Origin: Streptomyces roseofulvus
Lineage (GTDB): Bacteria > Actinomycetota > Actinomycetes > Streptomycetales > Streptomycetaceae
NCBI RefSeq assembly: GCF_039534915.1
Contig: NZ_BAAAWE010000001.1
Location: 3,410,001 to 3,474,000 of the forward strand
Reading direction: 5' to 3'
Length of the DNA stretch: 64,000 nt
Shown here: piece after piece, positions 55,803-64,000 of the stretch
Layout of the letters: every line of letters starts with the position of its first letter
Position numbering within the stretch: the stretch's first letter is position 1
Notes under the pieces: model-generated
What the model saw: only the letters and a program-made list of their open reading frames with translations
What the model was told of the DNA's origin: nothing
The model's database searches: none
Translations under genes and position numbers: made by a program

Positions 55803-56435
55803 TCACTTCGCGGGGGTGTCCGCCGGAATCGTGCAGCGGGCGTCCTCGTGGGCCTGCTCGGCGGCGATCTCGGCGAGGCGGCGGAGGTCGTCGAGACGGT
55901 CGGCGGGGGCGGGTTCGGAGAGCTGGACGGTGGTGCTCAGACCCGCGTCCCGGTACGGCAGGCAGGCGGAGAAGACGGCCCCGACCCGCAGGATCTCCGG
56001 GGTCGTGGTGAAGGCCCAGCGACCGGCGTCGAAGGACTCCGGCCGCCGCCCGTCCGTGGCGTCGAGCACGTCCTGCCGCCAGCTCTCCTCGCTGCTCCAG
56101 GAGGCGAGTTCCGTGCGGAGGGTCAGCAGGCGGCGGCCGTCGCCGCTGACGGTGCAGCTCGACCGGTGGTCCACGTCGGTCGGACCGGTGCCCCGGCGCG
56201 TGCCCTCTTCCCGGGGGATCCGGTAGGAGGGGGCGTACGGGAGGAGCCGGTTCAGGATGTCGGCGGCCTCCTGCGACGTCCCGAGGGACGGGCAGAGGTC
56301 GGCCGCCTCGATCGTGCCCCGTGCCTTCTTGAAGGGCGGGGTGTTCGTGGCGTAGCTGATCGCCGCCCAGGCGGCGACCAGCGCCAGGACGACGAGCGCG
56401 GCGATGCCGCGCTTCTTCGTCGGCGTCATGGTCAC
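55803..56435 (-). CDS. Signal-anchored extracytoplasmic protein, third gene of a coupled set
   Basis: A 210-residue protein with an N-terminal membrane anchor (GIAALVVLALVAAWAAISYA, residues 10-29) and an exported domain with cysteines in DLCPS, SSCTVSG, FSACLPYRD and ARCTIP that could form two disulfides. No lipobox is seen. I do not recognise the family. The GTG at 56435 overlaps the stop of the large upstream gene (GTGA); ATG 56429 is an in-frame alternative. Coupling to a WXG100-like pair suggests that it works with them, for example as a surface receptor, processing partner or protective protein; this is inference. Confidence 0.75.
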   Translation of the reverse strand: MTMTPTKKRGIAALVVLALVAAWAAISYATNTPPFKKARGTIEAADLCPSLGTSQEAADILNRLLPYAPSYRIPREEGTRRGTGPTDVDHRSSCTVSGDGRRLLTLRTELASWSSEESWRQDVLDATDGRRPESFDAGRWAFTTTPEILRVGAVFSACLPYRDAGLSTTVQLSEPAPADRLDDLRRLAEIAAEQAHEDARCTIPADTPAK

Positions 56436-58735
56436 TTGTCCTTCTCCAGCTCGTTCGGGACGCCCACGCCCTCGCAGTAGTCGCGGATGTTCGTCTGGGC
56501 GGAGGTGAAGCCCGCCTCGGCCTGTCCCGCGATCGAGGACACGACGCTCGGGTAGGACGCGCCGGACTTCTTCTCCGACTCCTGGGCGGCCTTCTCCACG
56601 AGGGCGAAGGTCGACTCGCGGGTGGCGTTGATCTCCTCGCCGTTGCGGTAGATGACCTCGCCCGAGCTGTCCTTCATCAGCCCGTCGGTGAGGCTGCCGA
56701 TGATCTCGCCCGCCACCGTCTCCGCGACGCCGCCGACGATGACCCCGCCCGGCCCCACCATCGAAGCGGTGCCGACGCCGACGCCGATGCCGACGAGGGA
56801 CTCACCGAGCTCGCCCGCCTTCGTGATGGCGTCGTTGAACTCGGCGTCCTTGTTGCCCGCGTCCAGCTCGGCGGCGTACGCGCGGCCGGCTCCCAGCATG
56901 CCCTGGATCTCGCCGGCGTTGTGCGCGATGGCACCGGTGGCCTTCTCCAGGTTCTGCGCGTCGGTGTTCCCCTTCTGGTCGACGAAGGCGTCGGGGTGGG
57001 CGAAGTGGTACTCCAGCATCCCGGAGGTGTAGGCGTGCTGGCCGACGCTGACGGCCGCGTACCCCTCGGGGTTCTGCCCCACGGTGTAGAGGAAGCGGGT
57101 GAGGTCCTGCTCGTTGAGGGGCGCGGCCGCCCCCGCGATGGGGTAGAGCTTGTCCTCGCCGGCGTCGCCCGCGCGCAGCCCGCGGTGGATGTCCGCCATG
57201 TACTCCGCCGAGATCTGGCCCATGCTGTCCGACATGAAGCTGTTGTCGGTGAGGCGGGACGGGTTCTCGGAGACCGACTTGACGATGTCGGCGTACAGCT
57301 TCGCCTGCTCCTCCGAGTGGACGCTGGTCGCGGAGGTGGGCAGCTCGCCGGCCGGGTGGCCCGTCGTCGCCGCTTCCAGCGCCGCCGCCAGGTAGTTCTT
57401 TCCGGAGATGCTGTCCTCGCCCTCGGAGTCCTCCTCCTGGATCCACTCCCGCTCCTCGAAGAGGTACTGGAAGTTGGAGAGGCCGATGTGGCCCTTCTTG
57501 CCGTTGCCGTCGGTGTCGCGGGTGAAGGGGTTGTTCTCGGTGTCCTTGCCGATGAACTCCGCGTTGAAGAAGTCCGTGGCCGCGTCGGGGCTGTTGGAGA
57601 GGGCCTTCATGTAGCCCGTCATCGGGTCGAAGCCGAAGTCGGTGCCGGTGGTGTTCAGGTGGGGCCAGAGGCCGCCGCCGTGGTAGCCCCAGATCTGTTC
57701 GGGGCGGCGGCCGTCGCGTACGCCTTCCTGCTCCTTGGCCAGCATGTTGTTGCCGTAGCTGGTGAGGAAGTCGTCGTCGAAGTCGCCCCAGCGCATGAGG
57801 TTGCTCATCACGACGTAGCCGGAGACGCCGTAGGTGCCGCCGACCGGCTTCTCGACGGCCTGGAGCATCTCGAACTTCCAGCGCGACATGTCCGTGCTGC
57901 CGCTCTGCGTGGCGTTGGCGAGGGTGAGGCCGAGCTGCTTCTGGAGGTCCTTGTACTGGTCGTAGCGCTTGCCGTCGGCGGGCTGGTCCCGGTTGTTCGG
58001 GTCGTTCAGCTCGGACCAGAACTCGAGGGTCTTCTGCGCGCCGAGGGTCTGCGCGAAGGTCGTGGCGAAGAGGTCGTCGCCGCTGTACTTGGTGAGGCCG
58101 GCGAGCAGCTTGTCGAACTCGGCCTCCGTCAGCTTGCTCGGGTCCTTCTTCGCGAGGGCGGCGAGGTCCTCCGCGGTCCTCATGGCGTCGGCGGCCTGGT
58201 CCCGGTCGGCGTACTTGGCGTCGCCGAAGCCCTTCTCGGCCTGGTCGACGAGGGCGCGCAGGACCTTGGCGGCGGAGCTGTCGCTCTCGGCGGCGCTCTT
58301 GAGGATCCGGTCGATCTCGTCGCGCACGCCGTCGACGGTGGCCTGGGTGACGTCCTTGCCGGCGTCCCCGTCCGCGGCCTTGACCAGGTAGTTCTTCCCG
58401 GACGGGACGACGGAGACGTTCCGCTGCCGTGCCGAGGAGATGGCCTGCTCCAGGTCGCCCTTGAACTTCTTCAGCTCGCCGACGGTGTCGCGGAGGATGT
58501 TGCGGATGGAGGTGGCCTGGGTGTGCGCGTCGCCGAACTCGCCCGCGGTCTTGTCGATGAACCTGCGGCCGACCTGCGAGTTCACGCCCTGCCAGTCGGC
58601 CTTCGCGGCGGCGCCCTTCAGGCCCTCGCTCGCGTCCTTCTCCAGCTTCTCCAGGTTGGTGACAAGGGTGTTCCAGTCGGTCAGCGCGGTGTCCAGCGTG
58701 CCGAACTTGGCGTGCAGCAGGGTGTCGAAGTCCAT
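56432..58735 (-). CDS. Large WXG100-like/DUF protein, second gene of a coupled set
   Basis: A 767-residue soluble protein without signal peptide. Residues 1-110 are helical and resemble WXG100/LXG proteins: DWNTLVTNLEKLEKDASEGL, then DWQGVNSQVGRRFIDKTAGEFGDAHTQ. The centre is mixed helical with an EF-hand-like DTDGNGKKG and many Trp/Phe/Tyr. A Gly/Val-rich hydrophobic stretch (VGIGVGVGTASMVGPGGVIV) near residue 675 resembles channel- or membrane-inserting segments of secreted effectors. Possible membership of DUF6571 is from memory. The start ATG shares one base with the upstream stop (TGATG). A type VII secretion substrate is a plausible reading, but no ESX machinery is encoded here. Confidence 0.72.
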   Translation of the reverse strand: MDFDTLLHAKFGTLDTALTDWNTLVTNLEKLEKDASEGLKGAAAKADWQGVNSQVGRRFIDKTAGEFGDAHTQATSIRNILRDTVGELKKFKGDLEQAISSARQRNVSVVPSGKNYLVKAADGDAGKDVTQATVDGVRDEIDRILKSAAESDSSAAKVLRALVDQAEKGFGDAKYADRDQAADAMRTAEDLAALAKKDPSKLTEAEFDKLLAGLTKYSGDDLFATTFAQTLGAQKTLEFWSELNDPNNRDQPADGKRYDQYKDLQKQLGLTLANATQSGSTDMSRWKFEMLQAVEKPVGGTYGVSGYVVMSNLMRWGDFDDDFLTSYGNNMLAKEQEGVRDGRRPEQIWGYHGGGLWPHLNTTGTDFGFDPMTGYMKALSNSPDAATDFFNAEFIGKDTENNPFTRDTDGNGKKGHIGLSNFQYLFEEREWIQEEDSEGEDSISGKNYLAAALEAATTGHPAGELPTSATSVHSEEQAKLYADIVKSVSENPSRLTDNSFMSDSMGQISAEYMADIHRGLRAGDAGEDKLYPIAGAAAPLNEQDLTRFLYTVGQNPEGYAAVSVGQHAYTSGMLEYHFAHPDAFVDQKGNTDAQNLEKATGAIAHNAGEIQGMLGAGRAYAAELDAGNKDAEFNDAITKAGELGESLVGIGVGVGTASMVGPGGVIVGGVAETVAGEIIGSLTDGLMKDSSGEVIYRNGEEINATRESTFALVEKAAQESEKKSGASYPSVVSSIAGQAEAGFTSAQTNIRDYCEGVGVPNELEKDK

Positions 58736-59259
58736 CACTCGCCGTCCTTCTTGTCGCCCTTGTCTTCCTTGTCGCCGTACACGAGGTCGTTCGGCTTGCC
58801 GGGTTCGGAGGCCCGCTCGTCGAAGCCCGCGTCGAGCATGGCGATGCTGCTCATCCGCCGCTCGATGAAGATCTCGTCGCCGGCGTGGGCGTTCTTCGTG
58901 TAGTCCATGTGGTTCGAGATGTGCGCGCAGGCGTCCATGAGGTCGGCGAGCGCCGACGCCCATCTGAGGGAGACGTGGGACAGCGCGCCGCCCAGCTCGA
59001 AGCCCTGGGTGGAGAGGTCGGAGGCGGCGGAGTCCGTGGTGGTCTCGGCCACCCGGCCCTCGCGCCACAGGCGGTTGTAGAGGCCGAAGGCGTGGTCGCC
59101 GATCTTGGACAGGTGCTCGTTGACGACCTTGAGGTCGCCCTGGCTGTTCGTGGACAGCGTCTTGCCGTCCGGCTCGTCGGGCACCCGGTTCAGCTGCATC
59201 CGGGTCGAGGACGCCCCGGCCGCCTCCGCCTTGAGCTGGTTCCATTCGTCCCACGCCAT
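58735..59259 (-). CDS. Small WXG100-like helical protein, first gene of a coupled set
   Basis: A 174-residue protein beginning MAWDEWNQLKAEAA, all helical, with LYNRLWREGRVAETTTDSAA and LRWASALADLMDACAHISNHMDYTK, then a charged tail (YGDKEDKGDKKDGE). It has no signal peptide. Length and helix content fit a chaperone-like or co-secreted partner of the large protein encoded next, whose start overlaps its stop. A good RBS (GGGGAGGAG) precedes ATG 59259. Family not recognised with confidence. Confidence 0.72.
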   Translation of the reverse strand: MAWDEWNQLKAEAAGASSTRMQLNRVPDEPDGKTLSTNSQGDLKVVNEHLSKIGDHAFGLYNRLWREGRVAETTTDSAASDLSTQGFELGGALSHVSLRWASALADLMDACAHISNHMDYTKNAHAGDEIFIERRMSSIAMLDAGFDERASEPGKPNDLVYGDKEDKGDKKDGE

Positions 59260-59479
59260 GGTGGCTCCTCCCCGTCGATGCGGTAGCAACGCCAGAAGGC
59301 ATCCTAGGGAGGGAGGCGCGCGGCGCCACGGGTGGGACCCGAGTTCGCTGTCTTTCACGACTCCTTCGCAACGGGAAATTCCGTTTGCGCCGGATGTGAC
59401 AGGTGTGACCGTTCTTGCTCGACAGTTGTCAGTGGCGGCTGCTTCACTCGATGGTCCACACGGGGAGGGGAACCCAGTC

Positions 59480-61114
59480 ATGCGCAGTGGCGTGAAGGTC
59501 GGTGTCGTCGGGGGCGTGTTCGCGGTCGTCGCGAGCGGGGTCGCGTACGGGGGGTACAACCTCTGGAACGGGATCACGGGCGGCTCGTCGGGCGACGGTC
59601 CGCGGACGGCGGCGGCGCGGACCGGGCCGGTGACGGCCGAGGAGGTCACGTCCACCGCGCGGGACTTCCTCGCCGCCTGGGCCGGCGGCGAGGCCGAACG
59701 GGCCGGCCAGCTGACGAACGATCCGGTGACGGCGGGGCCGGCCGTCGCCGCGTACCACGAGGAGGTCGGCGTCTCGGCGGCGGAGATCACGCCCGGGACG
59801 CCCACGGGGGCGGTCGTGCCGTTCACGGTGAAGGCGACCGTGACGTACGACGGGGTGTCGAAGCCGTGGACGTACGAGTCCAGGCTCACCGTCGTCCGCG
59901 GCGAGTCCACCGGCCGCCCGCTGGTGCGCTGGACGCCCACCGTGCTCCACCCGAAGCTGACCGCCGGCGCCACGCTGCGGACGGGCGAGGCGAAGACCCC
60001 GGCGGTGAAGGCGCTCGACCACAAGGGTGCCGCGCTGCCGCCCGAGAAGTACCCGTCGCTGGCGCCGGTCCTGGACGCGCTGCGGCAGCGGTACGGGGCG
60101 AAGGCGGGCGGCAAGGCCGGCGTCGAGACCTGGATCGAGAACGCGAACGGCACCCCGACCAGCACCCTCCTGGTGCTGTCGGCGGGCAAGCCCGGCGAAC
60201 TGCGGACGACCATCGACGCGGACGTGCAGGCCGCCGCGGAGAAGGCGGTGAAGGACTTCCCGACGGCGGCGGTGGCGGCGGTCGAGCCGTCCACGGGGGC
60301 GATACGGGCGGTCGCCAACAACCCGGCCGGCGGGTTCAACACGGCGTTCCAGGGCAAGCAGGCACCGGGCTCCACGATGAAGATCGTGACGGGGGCGATG
60401 ATGATGCGGTACGGGGTGGCTGAGCCGGACTCGCAGGTGAAGTGCCCGCCCACCGTGCAGTGGGACGGGTACACGTTCCACAACCTGAAGGACTTCTCCA
60501 CCGAGGGCGACCTGACCAACGCCTTCGCCAGGTCCTGCAACACCGCCTTCATCAAGGCGATCAACCCGCTGAAGGCCAAGGGCGTCCACAACACCGCGCT
60601 CGGCGACACCGCCCGCAAGTGGTTCGGCCTCGGCGAGGTGTGGTCCGTCGGCGTGCAGACCAGTGACGGGTCCGTGCCCGAGTCCAGCGGCACCGAGACC
60701 GCGGCCTCGTACATCGGGCAGGGCGCCATCACCATGAACGCGCTGAACATGGCGTCGGTCTCCGCCACCGTGAAGAACGGCGGCTTCCTCCAGCCGTATC
60801 TGATCCCGAAGGACGTGGACGGACGGGAGTTCGCCACCGCCGAGCCGCTGCCGGGCGAGGTCGCCCGCGGGCTGCGGAAGATGATGAACGCAGCCGCCAC
60901 CGCCCCGCAGGGCACGGCCCGGGAGGCCATGGCCGGGGTGCCGTCGCCGAAGGGCGCGAAGACCGGCTCGGCGGAGGTCGGGGACCAGTCCACCTCCAAC
61001 AGCTGGTTCACGGGCTACTCCGGCGACCTCGCCGCCGCGGCCGTCGTCGAGGCCGGCGGGCACGGCGGCGACGCGGCGGGGCCCGTGGTGGCGGCCGTCC
61101 TGAAGGCGGGCTGA
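59480..61114 (+). CDS. Penicillin-binding protein, class B, with MecA_N/NTF2-like domain
   Basis: A 544-residue membrane-anchored DD-transpeptidase crosslinking peptidoglycan outside the membrane. An N-terminal anchor (VGVVGGVFAVVASGVAYGGY) is followed by an NTF2-like/MecA_N domain (residues 50-165), a dimerisation-like segment and the transpeptidase domain with all active-site motifs: STMK in APGSTMKIV, SCN in FARSCNTAF and KTG in GAKTGSAE. It lacks a glycosyltransferase domain. It resembles the penicillin-binding proteins at the same place in S. coelicolor (from memory). ATG 59480 with GGAGGGG upstream. Confidence 0.93.
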   Translation: MRSGVKVGVVGGVFAVVASGVAYGGYNLWNGITGGSSGDGPRTAAARTGPVTAEEVTSTARDFLAAWAGGEAERAGQLTNDPVTAGPAVAAYHEEVGVSAAEITPGTPTGAVVPFTVKATVTYDGVSKPWTYESRLTVVRGESTGRPLVRWTPTVLHPKLTAGATLRTGEAKTPAVKALDHKGAALPPEKYPSLAPVLDALRQRYGAKAGGKAGVETWIENANGTPTSTLLVLSAGKPGELRTTIDADVQAAAEKAVKDFPTAAVAAVEPSTGAIRAVANNPAGGFNTAFQGKQAPGSTMKIVTGAMMMRYGVAEPDSQVKCPPTVQWDGYTFHNLKDFSTEGDLTNAFARSCNTAFIKAINPLKAKGVHNTALGDTARKWFGLGEVWSVGVQTSDGSVPESSGTETAASYIGQGAITMNALNMASVSATVKNGGFLQPYLIPKDVDGREFATAEPLPGEVARGLRKMMNAAATAPQGTAREAMAGVPSPKGAKTGSAEVGDQSTSNSWFTGYSGDLAAAAVVEAGGHGGDAAGPVVAAVLKAG

Positions 61115-61182
61115 CGGCAGGAGGGCTCCGGCGGCGGAAAGGCGGTCGCGTGCCCCGTACACCTACCGCTACCGTGCCGGGC

Positions 61183-61671
61183 ATGACGACCGACGCCTCC
61201 GCCGCCCACCCCCAGTTCGCCGCCGCCCTCGCCGAGTTGGGCCTCGACGTCGAGGTCCGGCGCTTCCCGGACGAGACGCGCACCGCGCAACAGGCCGCCG
61301 ACGCGATCGGCTGCGCGGTCTCCGAGATCGTGAAGTCGCTGATCTTCGCCGCCGACGGGGTCCCGGTGCTCGTGCTCATGGACGGGGCCTCGCGGGTGGA
61401 CGTCGAGCGGGTGCGGGAGGCGCTGGGCGCCGGGGAGGTCACGCGGGCCGACGCGCGCGTGGTGCGGGAGACGACCGGGTACGCGATCGGGGGCGTACCG
61501 CCCTTCGGGCACCGCACCCGGACCCGGGTGCTGGCCGACGAGGGCCTGCTCGACCACGCGCTGGTGTGGGCCGCGGCCGGCACCCCGCACTCCGTCTTCG
61601 CCCTCCCTCCGAAGGAACTGATCGCCCACGCGGGCGCGACCCTCGCGGACGTGCGCGAGCGCACGGCGTGA
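61183..61671 (+). CDS. YbaK/ProX-type aminoacyl-tRNA deacylase
   Basis: A 162-residue cytoplasmic protein of the YbaK/EbsC editing-domain family, which hydrolyses mischarged aminoacyl-tRNAs. CAVSEIVKSLIFAADGVPVLVLMDGASRVD carries the family Lys; ETTGYAIGGVPPFGH and AAGTPHSVFALPPKELI are conserved. The amino-acid specificity is not clear. TACCGT (61170-61175) ends 7 nt before ATG 61183, so a leaderless mRNA is likely. The stop overlaps the next gene's GTG (GTGA). Confidence 0.9.
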   Translation: MTTDASAAHPQFAAALAELGLDVEVRRFPDETRTAQQAADAIGCAVSEIVKSLIFAADGVPVLVLMDGASRVDVERVREALGAGEVTRADARVVRETTGYAIGGVPPFGHRTRTRVLADEGLLDHALVWAAAGTPHSVFALPPKELIAHAGATLADVRERTA

Positions 61672-62510
61672 CGCCGCTGGTCGCGTGCGTGGTGCTGGTC
61701 GCGGCGGTCACGCACGCGTCGTGGAACGCCCTGGCCCACCACATCCGGGACCAGCTGCTCTCCTTCACCCTGATCGCCGGCGGCGGGGCGCTGATCGGCC
61801 TGGTCCTCGTGCCCTTCACGCCCGTCCCGGCGGCGGGGGCCTGGCCGTACCTGATCGCCTCGGCGGTCCTGCACGTCGCGTACTACGCCCTCCTGATGAA
61901 GTCCTTCACGCTCGGCGACTTCGGGCAGATGTACCCGATCGCGCGCGGCACGGCCCCGCTGGTCGTGACGCTCCTCGCGGCCGCCTTCGTGCACGAGGTG
62001 CCGGACGGCCGGCAGCTCCTCGGCGTGGCCGTGGCGTGCGCCGGGCTGACGGGCCTGGCGCTGTGGGGCGTACGGGGGAAGGGCGGCGCGCACCGGCCCG
62101 CTCTCCTCGCCGCCCTCGCCACGGGCCTCTCGATCGCCCTGTACACGGTCGTCGACGGCGTCGGCGTCCGCGCCTCCGGCACCACGCTCGGCTACATCGC
62201 CTGGCTGATGGTCCTGGAGGGCCTGGTCATCCCCGCGTACGCCCTGGCGGTCCGCCGCCGCGCCCTGCTCCCGGCCCTCCGCCCGCACGCGGCCCGCGGT
62301 CTCCTCGGCGCGGCCCTCTCGGTCGCCGCGTACGCCCTCGTCCTGTGGGCCCAGACACGGGCCCCGCTGGCCCCCATCGCCGCCCTCCGCGAGTCCTCCA
62401 TCATCGTCGGCGCCGCCATCGGCGCCCTCTTCTTCAAGGAGCGCTTCGGCGGCCCGAGGGTCGCCGCGGCCGGCCTGATGGTGGTCGGCATCGGCCTGAT
62501 GCTCGCCTGA
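61668..62510 (+). CDS. EamA/DMT-family membrane transporter
   Basis: A 280-residue protein with ten transmembrane helices in two EamA repeats (SWNALAHHIRDQLLSFTLIA to ALWGVRG; LLAALATGLSIALYTVVDGV to the C-terminus). RGTAPLVVTLLAAAF and RESSIIVGAAIGALFFKERFG are typical DMT signatures. It exports or imports a small metabolite, unknown. Translationally coupled to the YbaK-like gene. Confidence 0.9.
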   Translation: MTPLVACVVLVAAVTHASWNALAHHIRDQLLSFTLIAGGGALIGLVLVPFTPVPAAGAWPYLIASAVLHVAYYALLMKSFTLGDFGQMYPIARGTAPLVVTLLAAAFVHEVPDGRQLLGVAVACAGLTGLALWGVRGKGGAHRPALLAALATGLSIALYTVVDGVGVRASGTTLGYIAWLMVLEGLVIPAYALAVRRRALLPALRPHAARGLLGAALSVAAYALVLWAQTRAPLAPIAALRESSIIVGAAIGALFFKERFGGPRVAAAGLMVVGIGLMLA

Positions 62511-62534
62511 CCCGGGATCAGCCGCCGCCCGTCC

Positions 62535-62966
62535 CTACGGTTCTCCTCGCACCGCCACCTCTGCCCAGACGACCTTGCCGGGCCCCTGTCGGTCACCGAT
62601 GCCCCATTCGGCCGCCAGGGAGTCGACGAGGGGCAGGCCCCAGCCCCCTTCGACCCCGTCGAGGCCTTCGGCCGGAAGGCCCATCAGCGGACGCGTCTCC
62701 GACGCGTCGTGCACCTCGATGCGCAGCAGCGGCCCCACGCGCGAGAAACGGGTCTCGATCTCCCTGCCGGGGACCCTCGCGTGCCGCACCGCGTTGGTCA
62801 GCATCTCGGACAGCAGCAGCCCGGCGACGTCCGCGACGGCGCCCCACTCCCAGCGCTCCAGTGTGCGGCGCAAGTCGCGGCGAGCCACCGGAACGCTCCT
62901 GGCGACGTACCGCCAGCGCAGCACCACGGTCTCGTCGTCCGGGGTCACCCCATGCGCTTCCGTCAC
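62535..62966 (-). CDS. ATP-binding protein, RsbW-like (HATPase_c_2)
   Basis: A 143-residue GHKL ATPase fold like the one at 6853. The N box is LLLSEMLTNAVRHARVPG and the G box is GVEGGWGLPLVDSLAAEWG, ending KVVWAEVAV. GTG 62966 is preferred over 62984 because AAGGAG lies 6-7 nt before it. It is divergent from a GntR gene across three palindromes and so probably under its control. Confidence 0.85.
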   Translation of the reverse strand: MTEAHGVTPDDETVVLRWRYVARSVPVARRDLRRTLERWEWGAVADVAGLLLSEMLTNAVRHARVPGREIETRFSRVGPLLRIEVHDASETRPLMGLPAEGLDGVEGGWGLPLVDSLAAEWGIGDRQGPGKVVWAEVAVRGEP

Positions 62967-62992
62967 TCCAGACTCCTTACACACAGTCAGCG

Positions 62993-63069
62993 ACAGTCCC
63001 AGGACTGCCGACCCCTAGAGTCCTAGATTGGGTCCACAGTCCTGGGACTGTCAACAATCCTGGGACTGT
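62993..63069. promoter_or_regulatory. Three GntR-type operators
   Basis: ACAGTCCCAGGACTGC (62993-63008), ACAGTCCTGGGACTGT (63036-63051, perfect 7-bp arms) and ACAATCCTGGGACTGT (63054-63069). The last two are 18 bp apart centre to centre. The sites fill the space between the divergent ATP-binding protein and GntR genes, consistent with autoregulation and shared control. Confidence 0.75.
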
Positions 63070-63099
63070 GTTTGACTGCGGGCGACGAAAGGAGCTGGT

Positions 63100-63891
63100 G
63101 TGGCACCCAAGTGGCGGGAGCTGGCGGACAGGCTCGCGGAGCGGATCCGGGCCGGCGAGTGGGCCGCCGGGCAGCGGCTTCCGCACATCCGGGAGCTTGT
63201 GGAGGCCGGCGAAGGCTCGAAGTCCACCGTCCACGCCGCCTACAAGGCCCTGGAGGCGGAGGGGCTCGTGACGTCCTCGCGCGGGCACGGCACCGTCGTC
63301 CGGGAGCACGTGCCACTGAAGCGGCTCGGGATCGCCCGGTACGACAAGGCGAAGTGGCGTGACGGGGACGAGGTCGCCTTCGTCGCCGACCGCGTGGCGT
63401 CCGGCCGGTCGTACCGGCGCGGCGACCAGACGCAGACCGTGGAACGGGTGCCCGCTCCGCCGCTCGTCGCCGACGCGCTGGGCGTGCCCGAGGGCGCCGA
63501 CGTCTACGTCCGCGCTCGCCTGGTGAAGGAGAACGGTCGGCCGACGCACACGCTCACCAGCTACTACCGGCCCGAACACGTCCTGGGCACCCGGCTCGTC
63601 GACCCCTCTCCCGGGCCCGCCGGCCGGGGCGGCGGCTTCCGCGTGCTCTACGACGCGGGGTACGAGATCGACCGCATGCGGGAGGAACTGCGCTCACGCG
63701 CGGCCACGCCGGAGGAGACGGCGCATCTCCAACTGGCGCCCGGCGAGTGGGTGGTGGAACTGCACCGCACCGCGTACACCGCCGACGGCACGGTCGTGGA
63801 GTTCGCCGTGGGCGTCCACGCGGCGACCCGTTTCGCCTGGACGTACGACTTCCAGGTCCCCGACAGCGCGAAGCCGGGGGCGGACCGGTGA
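63100..63891 (+). CDS. GntR family regulator with UTRA domain (HutC type)
   Basis: A 263-residue regulator. The winged HTH is at residues 5-75 (ELADRLAERIRAGEWAAGQRLPHIRELVE, then SKSTVHAAYKALEAEGLVTSSRGHGTVV). The UTRA ligand-binding fold follows a linker (VYVRARLVKENGRPTHTLTSYYRPEHV, LAPGEWVVELHRTAYTADGTVVEFAVGVHAA). GTG 63100 follows AAAGGAG. The stop overlaps the next gene's GTG (GTGA). Confidence 0.93.
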   Translation: MAPKWRELADRLAERIRAGEWAAGQRLPHIRELVEAGEGSKSTVHAAYKALEAEGLVTSSRGHGTVVREHVPLKRLGIARYDKAKWRDGDEVAFVADRVASGRSYRRGDQTQTVERVPAPPLVADALGVPEGADVYVRARLVKENGRPTHTLTSYYRPEHVLGTRLVDPSPGPAGRGGGFRVLYDAGYEIDRMREELRSRAATPEETAHLQLAPGEWVVELHRTAYTADGTVVEFAVGVHAATRFAWTYDFQVPDSAKPGADR

Positions 63892-64000
63892 TCACCGCGC
63901 GGGACTGGGCGGACGCCCGTCTCCTCTGGGACTTCCAGCTGATGGGGCACGAGCCCCGGCCCTGCTCCGTCGGGGTCGGCCTCGGGAGCCACGACCTCGG
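63888..64000 (+). CDS. YdcF-like (DUF218) protein, 5' part only
   Basis: Only the first 37 codons are in the window: ITARDWADARLLWDFQLMGH followed by RPCSVGVGLGSHDL. From memory this matches the N-terminus of actinobacterial YdcF/DUF218 family proteins, which bind SAM or act near the envelope. The GTG start overlaps the GntR stop, so the two genes are coupled. Confidence 0.6.
   Translation, partial: MITARDWADARLLWDFQLMGHEPRPCSVGVGLGSHDL

Overview
The window is chromosomal DNA of a high-GC actinomycete, almost certainly a Streptomyces. Third codon positions are nearly all G/C, GTG starts are common, many adjacent genes share ATGA or GTGA stop/start overlaps, and several start codons sit 6-9 nt behind a -10 box, as in leaderless mRNAs. 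From memory, the order of the core genes (glmU-prs-rplY-pth, ppc, desaturase-TetR, galTEK, ispE-rsmA-rpfB-tatD, rsmI-pmt) matches the conserved central part of Streptomyces chromosomes. No prophage, plasmid backbone, integrase, transposase or CRISPR array is visible.

Layout. 20-11665: a MacB/FtsX-type ABC exporter, a DHA2-like drug efflux pump, a SnoaL-like protein behind a SoxR-type box, a WhiJ/DUF397/anti-sigma-like regulatory trio, a nitroreductase, a secreted FG-GAP protein, a VOC protein and a DivIVA-like coiled-coil protein. 11717-16585: an accessory island of four genes in two divergent pairs, built from polymorphic-toxin parts (HNH-type nuclease, two deaminase folds, Imm35, SUKH-1, SUKH-3 and SUKH-4 modules) but with no secretion signals. 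A 166-bp palindromic element follows it and supplies the stop codons of both flanking genes. 16744-24871: an orphan sensor kinase, a double-HTH LAGLIDADG-like protein beside tRNA-Gln, then glmU, prs, rplY, pth and a sortase-type surface protein carrying a GETTT minisatellite. 24885-34897: PEP carboxylase, a fatty-acid desaturase with its coupled TetR regulator, two tandem secreted FG-GAP proteins with TTG starts and a shared leader, a trans-aconitate methyltransferase and a leaderless MarR gene. 34856-43864: two LuxR-type regulators with altered receivers on either side of the galTEK operon, then two coupled membrane-anchored PQQ-type propeller proteins. 43878-55787: ABC-F ATPase, acyltransferase 3, SMP-30-like secreted protein, ispE, rsmA, rpfB, tatD, a zinc-ribbon protein, rsmI and pmt. 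55803-64000: a coupled three-gene set with WXG100-like features, a penicillin-binding protein, a YbaK-type deacylase coupled to a DMT exporter, and an ATP-binding protein divergent from a GntR regulator whose intergenic region has three palindromic sites; a partial YdcF-like gene runs off the end.

The core genes serve cell-wall precursor synthesis (glmU), nucleotide synthesis (prs), translation (rplY, pth, rsmA, rsmI), isoprenoid synthesis (ispE), protein O-mannosylation (pmt) and resuscitation (rpfB). The two best candidates for undescribed biology are the intracellular SUKH/nuclease/deaminase island (11813-16585) and the three-gene set at 55803-59259.
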